Shown: one piece after another, positions 17,301-25,632 of the stretch
How positions within the stretch are numbered: position 1 is the first letter of the stretch
How the letters are laid out: each line of letters opens with the position of its first letter
NCBI RefSeq assembly: GCF_030863805.1
Contig: NZ_CP132957.1
Coordinates: 496,001-560,000 of the forward strand
Reading direction: 5' to 3'
Length of the DNA stretch: 64,000 nt
Source of the DNA: Kineothrix sp. MB12-C1
GTDB taxonomy: Bacteria; Bacillota; Clostridia; Lachnospirales; Lachnospiraceae
Notes under the pieces: model-generated
Database searches by the model: none
What the model saw: the letters and a program-made list of their open reading frames with translations, nothing else
What the model was told of the DNA's origin: nothing
Position numbers and translations under genes: made by a program

Positions 17301-18109
17301 TCTTCTCTGCCCGCAAAAATCTCCTCTCTCGTATCCAAATAACTCTGATAAGTGGTTTCAATTGGATTCTTATAGAATCCTTCTCCGAATTCTACTTGCT
17401 TAAGCTCTGTGGAAAATGTGGTATGGCGGCAATGATCCGACCAATAGGTATCAAGAACTCTGATTTCCGTCATGGTAGGATCTCTGTGTTCCTCTTCCTT
17501 ATAATAGTTCTGAATATGCTTAAAGTCTTTAAAGGTCATAGCAAGACCGAGAGATTCATATAATTCTCTCAAATCGTTCTCTGCCATATCATAAAAGCCA
17601 GTTAAAACAGCCACATCTTCCGGCTCCTCAAAATTAGTAATGAGGGTCTCCGGCTTTACCATATCGGTCTCCCTTGAATCCACCGGATTAATACAATATG
17701 CTTTTATTCGGTCAAATTCATCCTCGGAAATATCACCTGTCACCAAATAGGTGACCGCTGTCTTAATAATAGGCTGCTCTTCCTTACGTAGAAATTTCAC
17801 ACACTGAACAGCAGAATCCGCACGTTGGTCGAACTGTCCGGGAAGATATTCCACACTGAATACCTTTCCATCTGCAGGTATATCGAAGCTTTCTCTATAG
17901 AGAATATCTACCGGCGGCTCTGAAAAAACAATTCTACAGGCTGCTTCAAAAGTATCCTCCGACAGATTCTCCACATCATAGCGAATAAACATTCTCACGT
18001 CCTTCACACCCGCTATGTTCAGATAGCCCCCTAGTTCCTCCTTCAGCTCTTTTGCCTTTACCGCAAAGGGTTCCTTCTTTTCCACATAAATGCGTTTCAC
18101 ATTTCCCAT
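14309..18109 (-). CDS. purL: phosphoribosylformylglycinamidine synthase (single-chain PurL)
   Basis: The product is about 1266 residues, the large fused form. An N-terminal PurS-like region, two AIRS-type ATPase halves (FKNETHNHPTEIEPFGGAATC; GGKDSMSGTF) and a C-terminal class I glutaminase (LGICNGFQ nucleophile; HGEGRF and NPASHGEG) are all present. It converts FGAR plus glutamine to FGAM in purine synthesis. I favour ATG 18109 (MGNVKRIYVEKK), which matches the usual N-terminus, over ATG 18130. It lies apart from the purE-M-N-D cluster about 20 kb away. A TetR gene upstream reads the same way. Confidence 0.96.
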   Translation of the reverse strand: MGNVKRIYVEKKEPFAVKAKELKEELGGYLNIAGVKDVRMFIRYDVENLSEDTFEAACRIVFSEPPVDILYRESFDIPADGKVFSVEYLPGQFDQRADSAVQCVKFLRKEEQPIIKTAVTYLVTGDISEDEFDRIKAYCINPVDSRETDMVKPETLITNFEEPEDVAVLTGFYDMAENDLRELYESLGLAMTFKDFKHIQNYYKEEEHRDPTMTEIRVLDTYWSDHCRHTTFSTELKQVEFGEGFYKNPIETTYQSYLDTREEIFAGREDKFICLMDLALMAMRKLRKDGKLEDMEVSDEINACSVIVPVEMDYGDGPVEEEWLVFFKNETHNHPTEIEPFGGAATCLGGAIRDPLSGRGYVYQAMRVTGAADPTVPVAETLKGKLSQKKLVRGAASGYSSYGNQIGLATGYVKEIYHPDYVAKRMEIGAVMGAAPRSNVIRENSDPDDVIILLGGRTGRDGCGGATGSSKVHTENSIETCGAEVQKGNAPTERKIQRLFRREEVSRLIKKCNDFGAGGVSVAIGELADGLVIDLDKVPKKYAGLDGTELAISESQERMAVVVSPENVEKFLSFSAEENLEAVPVAVVTKNPRLVLKWRGKEIVNISRAFLDTNGAHQETNVKVDIPVKEDNYFDYIAVPSVKEQLEKNDVKAAWVISLNDLNVCSQKGLVEMFDSSIGAASVLMPYGGKYQLTETQVMAAKLPVLKGKTDTVTLMSYGFDPYLSSWSPYHGAIYAVTESIAKIVATGGNFRNIRFTFQEYFKRMSNDPSRWSQPFAALLGAYDAQIGYGLPSIGGKDSMSGTFQDIDVPPTLVSFAVDVAKEKDIITPELKKAGSRMVQFWIPKDEYDIPVYEEVMSLYHRIAELIEEGAILSAYAQDARGLAVSISKMAFGNGLGVKISEELAPRELFENGLGDIVAEVAADKLDALLEIPNCRIIGEVTQEAEFVYKDVTITMEEALHAWTSKLEKVFPTKASKEMTKVESPIYTSNKIYVSKNKIARPTVFIPVFPGTNCEYDSAKAFEQAGAKVVTKVFRNLTAEDIKDSVDVFEKAIGDAQIIMFPGGFSAGDEPDGSAKFFATAFQNEKIKEAVMKLLNERDGLALGICNGFQALIKLGLVPFGEITGQKEDSPTLTFNTINRHISKMVYIKVVSNKSPWLQEAETGKVYANPASHGEGRFVAPKEWIDKLFANGQVATQYADITGNVSMDEEWNVNGSYAAIEGITSPDGRCFGKMAHAERRDRSVAINIYGEQDMKIFESGVHYFTE

Positions 18110-18146
18110 GATGAATTCACTTTCCTCCATTTTTTAATGACTATTC

Positions 18147-18174
18147 GTAACCTATTCAGTACCTTCACAGTTAC
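18147..18174. repeat. dispersed hairpin repeat between the TetR gene and purL
   Basis: Arms GTAAC...GTTAC flank an internal TTCAGTACCTTCACAG. A closely similar core (CTCAGTACCCTCACAG) occurs at 38983-39013 between purE and purM, and a related palindrome at 8830-8852. It is a dispersed element or a transcriptional signal. Confidence 0.55.
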
Positions 18175-18176
18175 GG

Positions 18177-18761
18177 CTATTCTTCTATTACAAGGCCCTG
18201 CATAATATACAGAATCTCCCTGTCCACAATTTCCTCTGTAATTCCCCTGGTTAAGGAAACTACCTTGAGCCCTTCCAGCACATACATAATATTTCTCGCT
18301 GCACCTAAGGGGTCCTCGCTGTAGAATTCTCCGGCTTCCACTCCGGCTTCAATTAGCTTTTCCATAATTTTCACTGCTGTATCGAACTGCTGCTTTAACA
18401 AATGATCTTTTTTAGGAAATTTATTTGCAAAAAAGAACTCGTATACCGCCATCGTTAAATTGTTCTTCCGGCGAAGAAGTTCTTTCTTCTGTTCTTTCAA
18501 AAATAGCGCCAAAATATCGGAGGGCACAGCATCTTCCCCGATGCTTCCGGAAAAAACATCATCTGCTTCCTCCGTCTCCATCTTGAGCACCTCCATAAAA
18601 ATCTCTTCCGTACCGGAAAAATATAAATACAATCCTCCACGGCTTATCTCACAGGCTTCCACAATATCCTTCATCGTCACATTTTTAAAGCCTTTTTCCA
18701 TAAAAACTTTTCTTGCGGTTTTCAAAATGTATAATTTTTTCTGTGCCGACTTTTCACTCAT
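18177..18761 (-). CDS. TetR/AcrR family transcriptional regulator
   Basis: This encodes 194 residues. The N-terminal TetR helix-turn-helix (about 10-55) includes FMEKGFKNVTMKDIVEACEISRG in two parts, and YLYFSGTEEIFMEVL follows as in the family. The C-terminal ligand-binding region is helical and unassigned. The ATG lies behind GAGGGG. It is tail-to-head with purL (47 bp from the upstream purL ATG) and downstream of an uncharacterised 153-residue gene that it may regulate with itself. The ligand and targets cannot be inferred. Confidence 0.9.
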   Translation of the reverse strand: MSEKSAQKKLYILKTARKVFMEKGFKNVTMKDIVEACEISRGGLYLYFSGTEEIFMEVLKMETEEADDVFSGSIGEDAVPSDILALFLKEQKKELLRRKNNLTMAVYEFFFANKFPKKDHLLKQQFDTAVKIMEKLIEAGVEAGEFYSEDPLGAARNIMYVLEGLKVVSLTRGITEEIVDREILYIMQGLVIEE

Positions 18762-18795
18762 CCGTACAAACCCCTCAATTTCCCCCTGGTACCAA

Positions 18796-19257
18796 TCAGC
18801 CTACAGGCCGATTCCAATATTCAAGAATTTCCTTCATCTTAAGCAATACCTTCAAAATAGAGCCGTTATATACTCCCTCCGTCCAAAGTCTTCCTTTGGT
18901 CATACCGCCTAATATATATTTGGACAATATTCCTTTCAGCATATCCATCTCCCGTATGGTTGCCTTAGCTATCAGCCGCTGCTCTTCAGCAGCATTTCTG
19001 ATATGATTTCTGGAATAAATATATGCATAATTGCGATCCAATAGATTTGTTCTTCTCACATCCTGTACAAGGCTCATCAGCGTGCTGTCATATACAGGAA
19101 AAGCCATAGAATGCTCGGCAATTCCTTCTCCTTTATACATATTAGACACATTGGTCCCCAATTTAGACTCGAGCCACGGGATGTATTTCACCAACCGTTC
19201 CACGTCCGGCCGATATCCCTCCACAACTTCTTGTATATAAAGTGTATCCTTATCCAC
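18796..19257 (-). CDS. conserved protein of unknown function (DUF6508-like)
   Basis: This encodes 153 residues from a GTG start behind GGGGG. It is soluble and predominantly helical. The C-terminal stretch (ILSKYILGGMTKGRLW, then GVYNGSILKVLLKMKEIL) resembles the DUF6508 pattern in which a helix is followed by a G-x-I-x-x-x-L segment. That assignment is from memory of the pattern and is uncertain. It sits immediately upstream of, and co-directional with, the TetR regulator and is divergent from the cNMP-domain gene, so it may belong to a small regulatory unit. Confidence 0.6.
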   Translation of the reverse strand: MDKDTLYIQEVVEGYRPDVERLVKYIPWLESKLGTNVSNMYKGEGIAEHSMAFPVYDSTLMSLVQDVRRTNLLDRNYAYIYSRNHIRNAAEEQRLIAKATIREMDMLKGILSKYILGGMTKGRLWTEGVYNGSILKVLLKMKEILEYWNRPVG

Positions 19258-19353
19258 TCCGCGTTACCCCCTCAGTTCATCTTAAATTCATTTAAGTATA
19301 ACATAAAATGAATAAAAGTACAGTAACACTTTGTCAAAAAAGGGAATCTTCTG

Positions 19354-19382
19354 TTGTATTTCATAGGTAAAGTTAGTATAAT
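19354..19382 (+). promoter_or_regulatory. promoter of the cNMP-domain gene
   Basis: TTGTAT (19354-19359) and consensus TATAAT (19377-19382) are separated by 17 bp. They lie 47 bp upstream of the ATG, which has a strong GCAGGAGGGG ribosome-binding site. Confidence 0.7.
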
Positions 19383-19428
19383 AATATACAATTAATATAA
19401 GGAAATATTTGTCAGCAGGAGGGGCATC

Positions 19429-21699
19429 ATGGCAAAGGAATTTAAAAGGGGCGACATAATTTGCGAAAGCGGTCAGCCTTTCAACTCGTTACATATGATT
19501 TTAAAAGGAACAGTTCGCGCCGTATATTCAGACGGCGAATTTTTTCTTGATAAGGGTGACTTTATAGGTCTTTGTGAGCTATACTACGATACTTATATTT
19601 TTACCTACATCGCATCGGATGATGTGAGTATCGCACCTATCCCCTATAAGATAGGGGGACTCATCACTCTTTTTGGCAGACAGCCGGACTTCGCACCACT
19701 TATTACTTCTTCTTGTTACAAGCAGATGAAAAATGTACTTGAAATCTATGAGTTCTCTAAATACGATTGCACTAACCTATACCATTATTTAACGGATAGT
19801 TATAATGAGTACGTAAAACTTAGCGAACGTCACTTGATATCTCCCAGATCGCTCCCTGATTTGGAGACGATAGAACCCTTATCCCTGGAAGAAGATATCC
19901 CGCAGTGGCTTACTGACTATTATGAAAATATGACTTCTGTAATACCCCAGATGCTTTCATCACTTAAGGTTCCATATTTCGATTATTTAAATGGCCTTCT
20001 TATGAAGACAAGCCAGGATATCGCAGAAATTCTATCTGTATGCCGCATGATGTATGACTACAGAGCGGATATCGCCGGACTTCTTATGAATAAGAATCGT
20101 CTGGATCTTTTCGATTTATACACGACCCTCTTCTTCCGTATCGGACATAATGAAGAGGATTCCACCGCTATCAGCGCTGCTGTCGGCCGCATGATGATTA
20201 ATTTGGAAGGTTTTGGTTCCATCCGAAGGGATCTCTATGAAGACCGCGTACGCGAATACAAAGAAACTTTGCTTTTTATGGAAGAACATGGATCTGAAAC
20301 TCCTTTGGAGAATCCCGAAGTAGCTAAAAATGCTGCTGCAGTAGCTAATTCCCTGAATATCATCCTTGAATATGCGGGCTGTGATGCTCAAGTCACTACC
20401 GATTTTAGAAAATATATTGCAGAATACAAAAAGCAAATTGATAAAAATGCGGCGGACGATGATAGTCGAAGACTTCGTCTGAATATCACCAAGTTATACT
20501 ATACAATATATACCGCAGCATTTCAGGCAAGCTTGCACGACCATTCGATACCGACCATTTTAAAAATGTTCTTCTTATTCGGTTATGTAGATGAAGAATT
20601 GGCCGGTGAGGAGAACGCTTCTTATTTATATTCTATCGCAGAAAGCTTCACATCCTCTCCCGAGAACCATGTATACACTGCTTACGACTGGTTGAAAGCA
20701 ATTTATCGCGGAGAAAAGGAGCCGAGCCGCAACGAATTCGATATGGATTACACGGCTTTTGTTCATGAAAAAAAGGTAACAGGTAAAATTACTGCCGCAC
20801 AAGAAGCACAACTCGTTAAAGATAAAGACAAAAGAGTGTTATTTGAGTTGGAAAACATGTTCCCGCTCGTTAATAAGATTACCTTCGGGCGCATCACCAC
20901 CTTCTGCCCTGTTTTCTCCGATCACAACGTATTAAAGGATCTTTCCAAGTCCCTTGTGACTCCGGATCAAATTGTGGATGCTATAAACAAGATTCGTTCC
21001 ATCGATTTTGGAGCATACGGACGTGAAACGATATATTCCAATCCTGAAGGCGGCGTTGCCAAGGAATTTGTCAATGTAGAAGTGCTGCCGGATGTTGTTT
21101 TATTCCCCAACGTAGGAATCCGCGGTGTTATGTGGCAGGAAATCGAAGGAAAACGCCGCACCACTCCTGCCCGCTTTATGTCTTCTATTTTCCAGATGGA
21201 AGATCTTCTTACTACCCTGACAAGATTAACCGGCGAATTCCGCTGGGAAATGTGCAAACGTATTCAGGGCGCAAGATGGAACGATCTTAGCGAGCGTTCT
21301 CTTACTAGTGATTATTTCGATTATATACAATTTTATAAGAAAAATATCGATCTTACCTCCGAAGCAAAGGATAAAATCAAGTCCGCCATGCAGAAGGCGA
21401 AGAACAGCTATAAGGAAATGTTCGTGCGTGATTATGTTATCTGGGTTACCTTCGAGGCAGACGGAGTTCCCCGCTTGAATAAGGTGGCCAGAAACGTTCT
21501 GTTCACTTACTGCCCGTTTACAAAGGACATACGGGAGCGGTTAAGAACCAATCCATTATACAAAGATATTTTAGACCGTTATACCATACGTACTTCACAA
21601 AAGCTGCATCATATGGACAATTTATATCAAAAGCTACAAAAAAGCAGGTTAGAAGTACCTGAACCAATAGCCGAACAACGTAAATTTCTTGAAAGTTAA
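19429..21699 (+). CDS. large protein with N-terminal cyclic-nucleotide-binding-like domain
   Basis: The product has 756 residues. Residues about 1-95 have the cNMP/CRP beta-roll pattern (GDIICESGQPFNSLHMILKG, then FLDKGDFIGLCELYY). The remaining roughly 650 residues contain no helix-turn-helix, membrane helix or enzyme motif that I recognise. They are rich in aromatic and charged residues and largely helical, so this is not a standard transcription factor. It is monocistronic with its own promoter and terminator. It may be a nucleotide- or redox-sensing scaffold, but the biochemical role is unknown. Similar large proteins occur in Lachnospiraceae. Confidence 0.7.
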   Translation: MAKEFKRGDIICESGQPFNSLHMILKGTVRAVYSDGEFFLDKGDFIGLCELYYDTYIFTYIASDDVSIAPIPYKIGGLITLFGRQPDFAPLITSSCYKQMKNVLEIYEFSKYDCTNLYHYLTDSYNEYVKLSERHLISPRSLPDLETIEPLSLEEDIPQWLTDYYENMTSVIPQMLSSLKVPYFDYLNGLLMKTSQDIAEILSVCRMMYDYRADIAGLLMNKNRLDLFDLYTTLFFRIGHNEEDSTAISAAVGRMMINLEGFGSIRRDLYEDRVREYKETLLFMEEHGSETPLENPEVAKNAAAVANSLNIILEYAGCDAQVTTDFRKYIAEYKKQIDKNAADDDSRRLRLNITKLYYTIYTAAFQASLHDHSIPTILKMFFLFGYVDEELAGEENASYLYSIAESFTSSPENHVYTAYDWLKAIYRGEKEPSRNEFDMDYTAFVHEKKVTGKITAAQEAQLVKDKDKRVLFELENMFPLVNKITFGRITTFCPVFSDHNVLKDLSKSLVTPDQIVDAINKIRSIDFGAYGRETIYSNPEGGVAKEFVNVEVLPDVVLFPNVGIRGVMWQEIEGKRRTTPARFMSSIFQMEDLLTTLTRLTGEFRWEMCKRIQGARWNDLSERSLTSDYFDYIQFYKKNIDLTSEAKDKIKSAMQKAKNSYKEMFVRDYVIWVTFEADGVPRLNKVARNVLFTYCPFTKDIRERLRTNPLYKDILDRYTIRTSQKLHHMDNLYQKLQKSRLEVPEPIAEQRKFLES

Positions 21700-21711
21700 T
21701 GACGATTATTA

Positions 21712-21738
21712 AAACTGCTTAGTGATAAGCAGTTTTTG
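21712..21738 (+). terminator. terminator of the cNMP-domain gene
   Basis: The stem AAAACTGCTTA/TAAGCAGTTTT has a 4-nt loop and a following T tract, 12 bp after the stop codon. Confidence 0.88.
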
Positions 21739-21837
21739 TCTATTATTTCACAAACTTTTGCTTGAAATACTAAATTTATGATGTATAATATTATTTATGG
21801 GTTTTTATAAAAATACATGAGAAAGTGAGAAATATTC

Positions 21838-23046
21838 ATGAAAGCTTTACCAAACAACAAATGGGTCAGGGCCGCAATTCCGGCACTTTTACTGCACTGC
21901 AGTATCGGTACGGTGTATTGTTGGTCATTATTAAAAGGTGACATTGCTGAATATATCGGCCATTCCAAAAGCGAAGTGGAATGGGCCTTCAGTATCGCCA
22001 TCTTCGTCCTTGGTATGTCTGCCGCTTTTGCGGGACATATTGTGGAAAAAGATATCCACAAGTCTTCTTTAATCTCTACAATTTGCTTTGCTGCCGGCTT
22101 CGCAGGTACAGGGCTTTTTATTCACTTAAAGTCTTTAATCGGTATATACATATGCTATGGTCTGATTATGGGCATTGGACTTGGACTTGGCTACTTGTCT
22201 CCCGTTAAGACTTTGATGCTTTGGTTCAGCAAGCAAAAAGGACTTGCTACCGGACTTGCTGTTGCCGGTTTCGGCCTCGCGAAAGTAATTGCCAGCCCGA
22301 TTATGACAGCTTTAATGGAATCAGTAGGTATTGTAAACTTATTCTATATACTCGCTGTCGTATATTTCATTATGATGTTTACCGGTCATCTCTTGCTCAA
22401 GAAACCGGACGGCTGGGTGGAAGAACATGATTCCGATACTTCCAAAACTGCAGTTAATATGATTAAAAACCCTACATTTATCGGAATATGGCTTATGTTC
22501 TATATTAATATTACCTGCGGACTCGCTCTTATTTCCCAGGAAAAAGACATTTTAAATGCTATGGGTGTTCCTCTCGCCGTTATCAGCGTTGTTTCCTCTC
22601 TTACCGCTATATTCAACGCCGGCGGAAGACTCGGTTTCTCCGCTGCTGCCGATAAGCTAAAGGACAGAAACAGCATCTATAAAGTAATCTTCATTTTATG
22701 TATTTCATTTTCTGTTATTACCATACTTACGAACGGTATTAACAATAAGCTTGTTTTCCTTGCTATTATTCTTCTATGCATTGTCAATGCAGGATATGGC
22801 GGCGGATTCAGCAATCTGCCTACACTTTTATCGGATCGCTTCGGTATGAAGACTATCAGTCAGGTACATGGAATCGCACTTTCCGCATGGGCGCTGGCAG
22901 GGCTTACAGGCAATCAGTTAAGCTCTTTGATCGTTGCCAAGACAGGCTCCTTTACGAGTGTATTATATGTAACTGTTGTTCTTTATACGGTAGCACTATT
23001 AATATCTATTTTCCTCGTAAAGCCGACGAAAGAACATGTGGCTTAA
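21838..23046 (+). CDS. MFS transporter, oxalate/formate antiporter (OFA)-like
   Basis: The product has 402 residues with twelve predicted membrane segments. The N-terminus (GTVYCWSLLKGDIAEYIG) and the glycine-rich fourth segment (GIGLGLGYLSPVKTLMLWF) match the OFA branch of the major facilitator superfamily, which exchanges small carboxylates. The loop between helices 2 and 3 lacks a strict GxxxDR motif. The substrate cannot be read from sequence. It stands alone, between terminators at 21712 and 23136. Confidence 0.88.
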   Translation: MKALPNNKWVRAAIPALLLHCSIGTVYCWSLLKGDIAEYIGHSKSEVEWAFSIAIFVLGMSAAFAGHIVEKDIHKSSLISTICFAAGFAGTGLFIHLKSLIGIYICYGLIMGIGLGLGYLSPVKTLMLWFSKQKGLATGLAVAGFGLAKVIASPIMTALMESVGIVNLFYILAVVYFIMMFTGHLLLKKPDGWVEEHDSDTSKTAVNMIKNPTFIGIWLMFYINITCGLALISQEKDILNAMGVPLAVISVVSSLTAIFNAGGRLGFSAAADKLKDRNSIYKVIFILCISFSVITILTNGINNKLVFLAIILLCIVNAGYGGGFSNLPTLLSDRFGMKTISQVHGIALSAWALAGLTGNQLSSLIVAKTGSFTSVLYVTVVLYTVALLISIFLVKPTKEHVA

Positions 23047-23135
23047 GCAGATTTCCGGTGTAATGGATAGGAAATGAATAATTTCATGAAATTTTTATGA
23101 AATGTATGAACAAAAATTAATTTTACATCATATAA

Positions 23136-23176
23136 AAAGAAGCGTATACTTCCTGGTATACGCTTCTTTCTTTTGG
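23136..23176 (+). terminator. terminator of the MFS transporter gene
   Basis: A 12-bp perfect stem AGAAGCGTATAC/GTATACGCTTCT with a 6-nt loop is followed by TTCTTTT. Confidence 0.9.
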
Positions 23177-23217
23177 AAAACATGAAATATATAGAATAAA
23201 TAAGAGGATTAATTGAT

Positions 23218-23748
23218 ATGAAATATTTTTTATTGTTTATTAAGAAAACTCTGCGGTTTATCTTAAAACCGCTTTCTTTTGCTCCTGCTATTGTCGTTAT
23301 GTATATGATATTCCGACTTTCCGCACAAGATGGAATAACGAGCAGCCAGCTAAGTTATAAGATAAGCACAAAGATTGTTACAACTGCCGATAAACTTTTG
23401 GATCGTAACCTCTCGCAAACTCAAGTGAAGCAATATGCAGAGAAAATTCATTATTATGTACGTAAGCTGGGACATGTGACAGAATATTTTGTTCTGGCCG
23501 TTACCGTAGCCTTCCCCCTTTATGTCTATGGCGTCCGAGGTTTTGCTCTTGTACTGATCGCAGGTACCTTTTGTGTGGGATTTGCCGCCTTCGATGAATA
23601 TCACCAGTCATTTGTATCCGGACGCGGACCTTCTCTAAAAGATGTGGGCATCGATAGCATCGGTATTTTTACCGGTATCATTCTCGTACGCATCGCAGGC
23701 TTTATCGGAAGAAAAACTATTTTTCGACCCCTTTCTAAAGATAAATAA
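23218..23748 (+). CDS. VanZ-like family membrane protein
   Basis: The product has 176 residues with four to five membrane segments. The VanZ-family signature is clear: LGHVTEYFVLA in the middle, and FDEYHQSFVSGRGPSLKDV with the conserved D-E-x-x-Q and the R-G-P-x-x-x-D block, followed by a last helix. The family is linked to low-level glycopeptide tolerance and possibly lipid or wall modification, but most members are uncharacterised. The ATG lies behind AGAGGA. tRNA-Trp lies 79 bp downstream under its own promoter. Confidence 0.87.
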   Translation: MKYFLLFIKKTLRFILKPLSFAPAIVVMYMIFRLSAQDGITSSQLSYKISTKIVTTADKLLDRNLSQTQVKQYAEKIHYYVRKLGHVTEYFVLAVTVAFPLYVYGVRGFALVLIAGTFCVGFAAFDEYHQSFVSGRGPSLKDVGIDSIGIFTGIILVRIAGFIGRKTIFRPLSKDK

Positions 23749-23768
23749 AAAAAAGAGCAATATTCTTC

Positions 23769-23797
23769 TTGATATAATTTTTTTACTATGCTATAAT
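23769..23797 (+). promoter_or_regulatory. tRNA-Trp promoter
   Basis: TTGATA (23769-23774) and TATAAT (23792-23797) with a 17-bp spacer lie 30 bp upstream of the tRNA 5' end. Confidence 0.85.
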
Positions 23798-23827
23798 ACA
23801 ATTCGGCGGTCGAAAAAGACCGGACAA

Positions 23828-23898
23828 AGGGGCATAGTTCAAGGGTAGAACAGTGGTCTCCAAAACCATCGATGTGGGTTCGATTCCTACTGCCCCTG
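23828..23898 (+). tRNA. tRNA-Trp (CCA)
   Basis: A 71-nt cloverleaf fits: acceptor AGGGGCA/TGCCCCT with discriminator G, anticodon stem GTGGT/ACCAT with loop CTCCAAA (anticodon CCA), and T arm GTGGG/CCTAC. Confidence 0.95.
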
Positions 23899-23905
23899 TT
23901 ATGAA

Positions 23906-23953
23906 AATAAGTCCAATAAATGCTGTAGAACAGTGTTTATTGGACTTATTTTA
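23906..23953 (+). terminator. tRNA-Trp terminator
   Basis: A 15-bp stem AATAAGTCCAATAAA/TTTATTGGACTTATT is followed by TTATTCT, directly downstream of tRNA-Trp. Confidence 0.88.
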
Positions 23954-24030
23954 TTCTATAGGAAAGACCTTGTTACATTAAAGTATGAAAGTATCGATCC
24001 TATAGAATAAAAGCACTCCGTGCAGGATGC
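23948..24030. repeat. inverted copies of the CCTATAGAATAAAA repeat beside tRNA-Trp
   Basis: TTTTATTCTATAGGA at 23948-23962 and TCCTATAGAATAAAAG at 23999-24014 are inverted repeats about 36 bp apart. The right copy continues into CACTCCGTGCAGGATGC, which resembles the flank of the palindrome at 6498-6517. No gene is visible between here and lspA (24030-24160). Confidence 0.5.
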
Positions 24031-24160
24031 GCAGCTGCTCTTATTGCAATAAGCGTAACATCTGTAATGTTGATTTATTACGAAACAAATGATATCATAA
24101 AAGTGATTATGAAAGTACTGAACAGTTACCCACAAAAAATAAAAAGGAATGGTTATCGAA

Positions 24161-24703
24161 ATGAAAAATACTATAAAAAAACAGTCTCTTCTCGCTCCAC
24201 TCATCGTATTGCCCATTCTTCTTTTCCTGGATCAGCTTACGAAGCTCCTTGCTACCAACCATTTGAAGGGACAGGCAAACTATTCCTTAATCCCTAACAT
24301 CTTGGAATTTACTTATTTGGAAAATACCGGAGCTGCCTTCAGTTCCTTTTTGGGCAAACAAGGATTTTTAATCTCGTTAACCACCGTCGTTTTATTTTTC
24401 CTCCTCTGGAAATATTTAACGATTCCTGAGGGAAAACGATTCTTTCTTATGCGTACTGCTTTCCTTCTCCTCATAAGCGGAGGCATAGGTAATCTGATCG
24501 ACCGCGTGAAAAATGGTTTTGTTGTTGACTTTATTTATTTTGTTCCCATTGATTTCCCCAGATTCAATGTAGCAGATTGCTATGTAAGCATCGGAATGGC
24601 TCTTCTTTGCATCATTAGTTTCTTCTATTATAAAGATGAAGAATTAGATTTCTTATTTAAAAATAAAAAAACGAAATCACCAAAAAGTAAAGATACCGAC
24701 TAG
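24161..24703 (+). CDS. lspA: lipoprotein signal peptidase II
   Basis: The product has 180 residues and four membrane helices. It is the Asp protease that cleaves prolipoprotein signal peptides at the lipobox Cys. Catalytic Asp motifs are present in NLIDRVKNGFVVDFIYF and FNVADCYVSIG, and the conserved N-terminal LFLDQLTKLL and ENTGAAF are intact. I chose ATG 24161 (MKNTIKKQ), which has AAAGGA at about 11 nt, over ATG 24149, which is too close to the Shine-Dalgarno. The charged C-terminal extension is Lys-rich. Confidence 0.95.
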   Translation: MKNTIKKQSLLAPLIVLPILLFLDQLTKLLATNHLKGQANYSLIPNILEFTYLENTGAAFSSFLGKQGFLISLTTVVLFFLLWKYLTIPEGKRFFLMRTAFLLLISGGIGNLIDRVKNGFVVDFIYFVPIDFPRFNVADCYVSIGMALLCIISFFYYKDEELDFLFKNKKTKSPKSKDTD

Positions 24704-24733
24704 GGATTTATGAATTATATCTTAATAAAGATG

Positions 24734-25606
24734 TTATATTAATAGCCACAAAATTCCGCCTGTTATCAATAAAATTCCCAGCACTGACTTTCGCGTCATT
24801 CTCTCCTTTAAAATAAAAAAGGAGAATCCAGCCGTTACTACAATACTTAGCTTATCTATCATTACGACGATACCGGCCTGCCCCATTTGAAGCGCCCTAT
24901 AATAACAAAGCCAGGACAGCCCGGTCGTAATTCCAGACAAACATATAAAAAGCCAACTCTTCTTATCTATTTTCTTTATCTCATACTGCTTTTTCGACAC
25001 AAATACCATAATCCATGCCATCATAAGCACTACCACCGTACGGATAGCGGTGCCCAAGTTCGACTCCACTCCATCAATCCCTATTTTCCCCAAAACAGCG
25101 GTTAGGCTGGCGAATATAGCAGAACCAAAAGCATAGAGCATCCACGCCTTCCCTGTTCGTTTTTCTCCTTCATTTTCCACTTCACCCTTTTTCCTCTCCA
25201 GCATCAAATAAGTGCCGATAATAATCAAGGCGATAGAAATAAGCTTCCTAACACCCAAGTCCTCCCCTAGTACAAGAAAAGCAAATAGCATCGTGAAAAT
25301 AATGCTGGACTTATCGATCGCTGCTACCCTGCTCACTTCCCCCCTGCGCAGTGCTGCAAAATAACAAAGCCAGGAGGCTCCGGTCGCTATTCCGGATAAT
25401 ACGAGAAACAAAAGAGTCTTCGCTTCTATTCGATAAATGCCTCCCTGAGAACCTACTATAAATACCATAAGCCAAGAAAAAATAACAATTACTACCGTAC
25501 GAATTGCTGTTGCCAGATTAGAATCCGTATCTTTAATCCCTATTTTAGCGAGGATTGCGGTAGCCCCTGCAAACCCTGCCGAACATAATGCAAAAATCAT
25601 CCACAT
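24734..25606 (-). CDS. EamA/DMT-superfamily transporter
   Basis: The product has 290 residues and ten membrane helices arranged as two homologous EamA halves. The repeat is obvious: ILAKIGIKDTDSNLATAIRT in the first half against VLGKIGIDGVESNLGTAIRT in the second, and both halves contain a G-x-x-TGxSWLCY element. The family exports or imports small metabolites, and the substrate is unknown. The gene ends near lspA (convergent) and lies 26 bp downstream of the ABC exporter pair on the same strand, so it could be co-expressed with it. Confidence 0.9.
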   Translation of the reverse strand: MWMIFALCSAGFAGATAILAKIGIKDTDSNLATAIRTVVIVIFSWLMVFIVGSQGGIYRIEAKTLLFLVLSGIATGASWLCYFAALRRGEVSRVAAIDKSSIIFTMLFAFLVLGEDLGVRKLISIALIIIGTYLMLERKKGEVENEGEKRTGKAWMLYAFGSAIFASLTAVLGKIGIDGVESNLGTAIRTVVVLMMAWIMVFVSKKQYEIKKIDKKSWLFICLSGITTGLSWLCYYRALQMGQAGIVVMIDKLSIVVTAGFSFFILKERMTRKSVLGILLITGGILWLLI

Positions 25607-25632
25607 ATTTCTTTTCCGTCCATACTCCCCTC

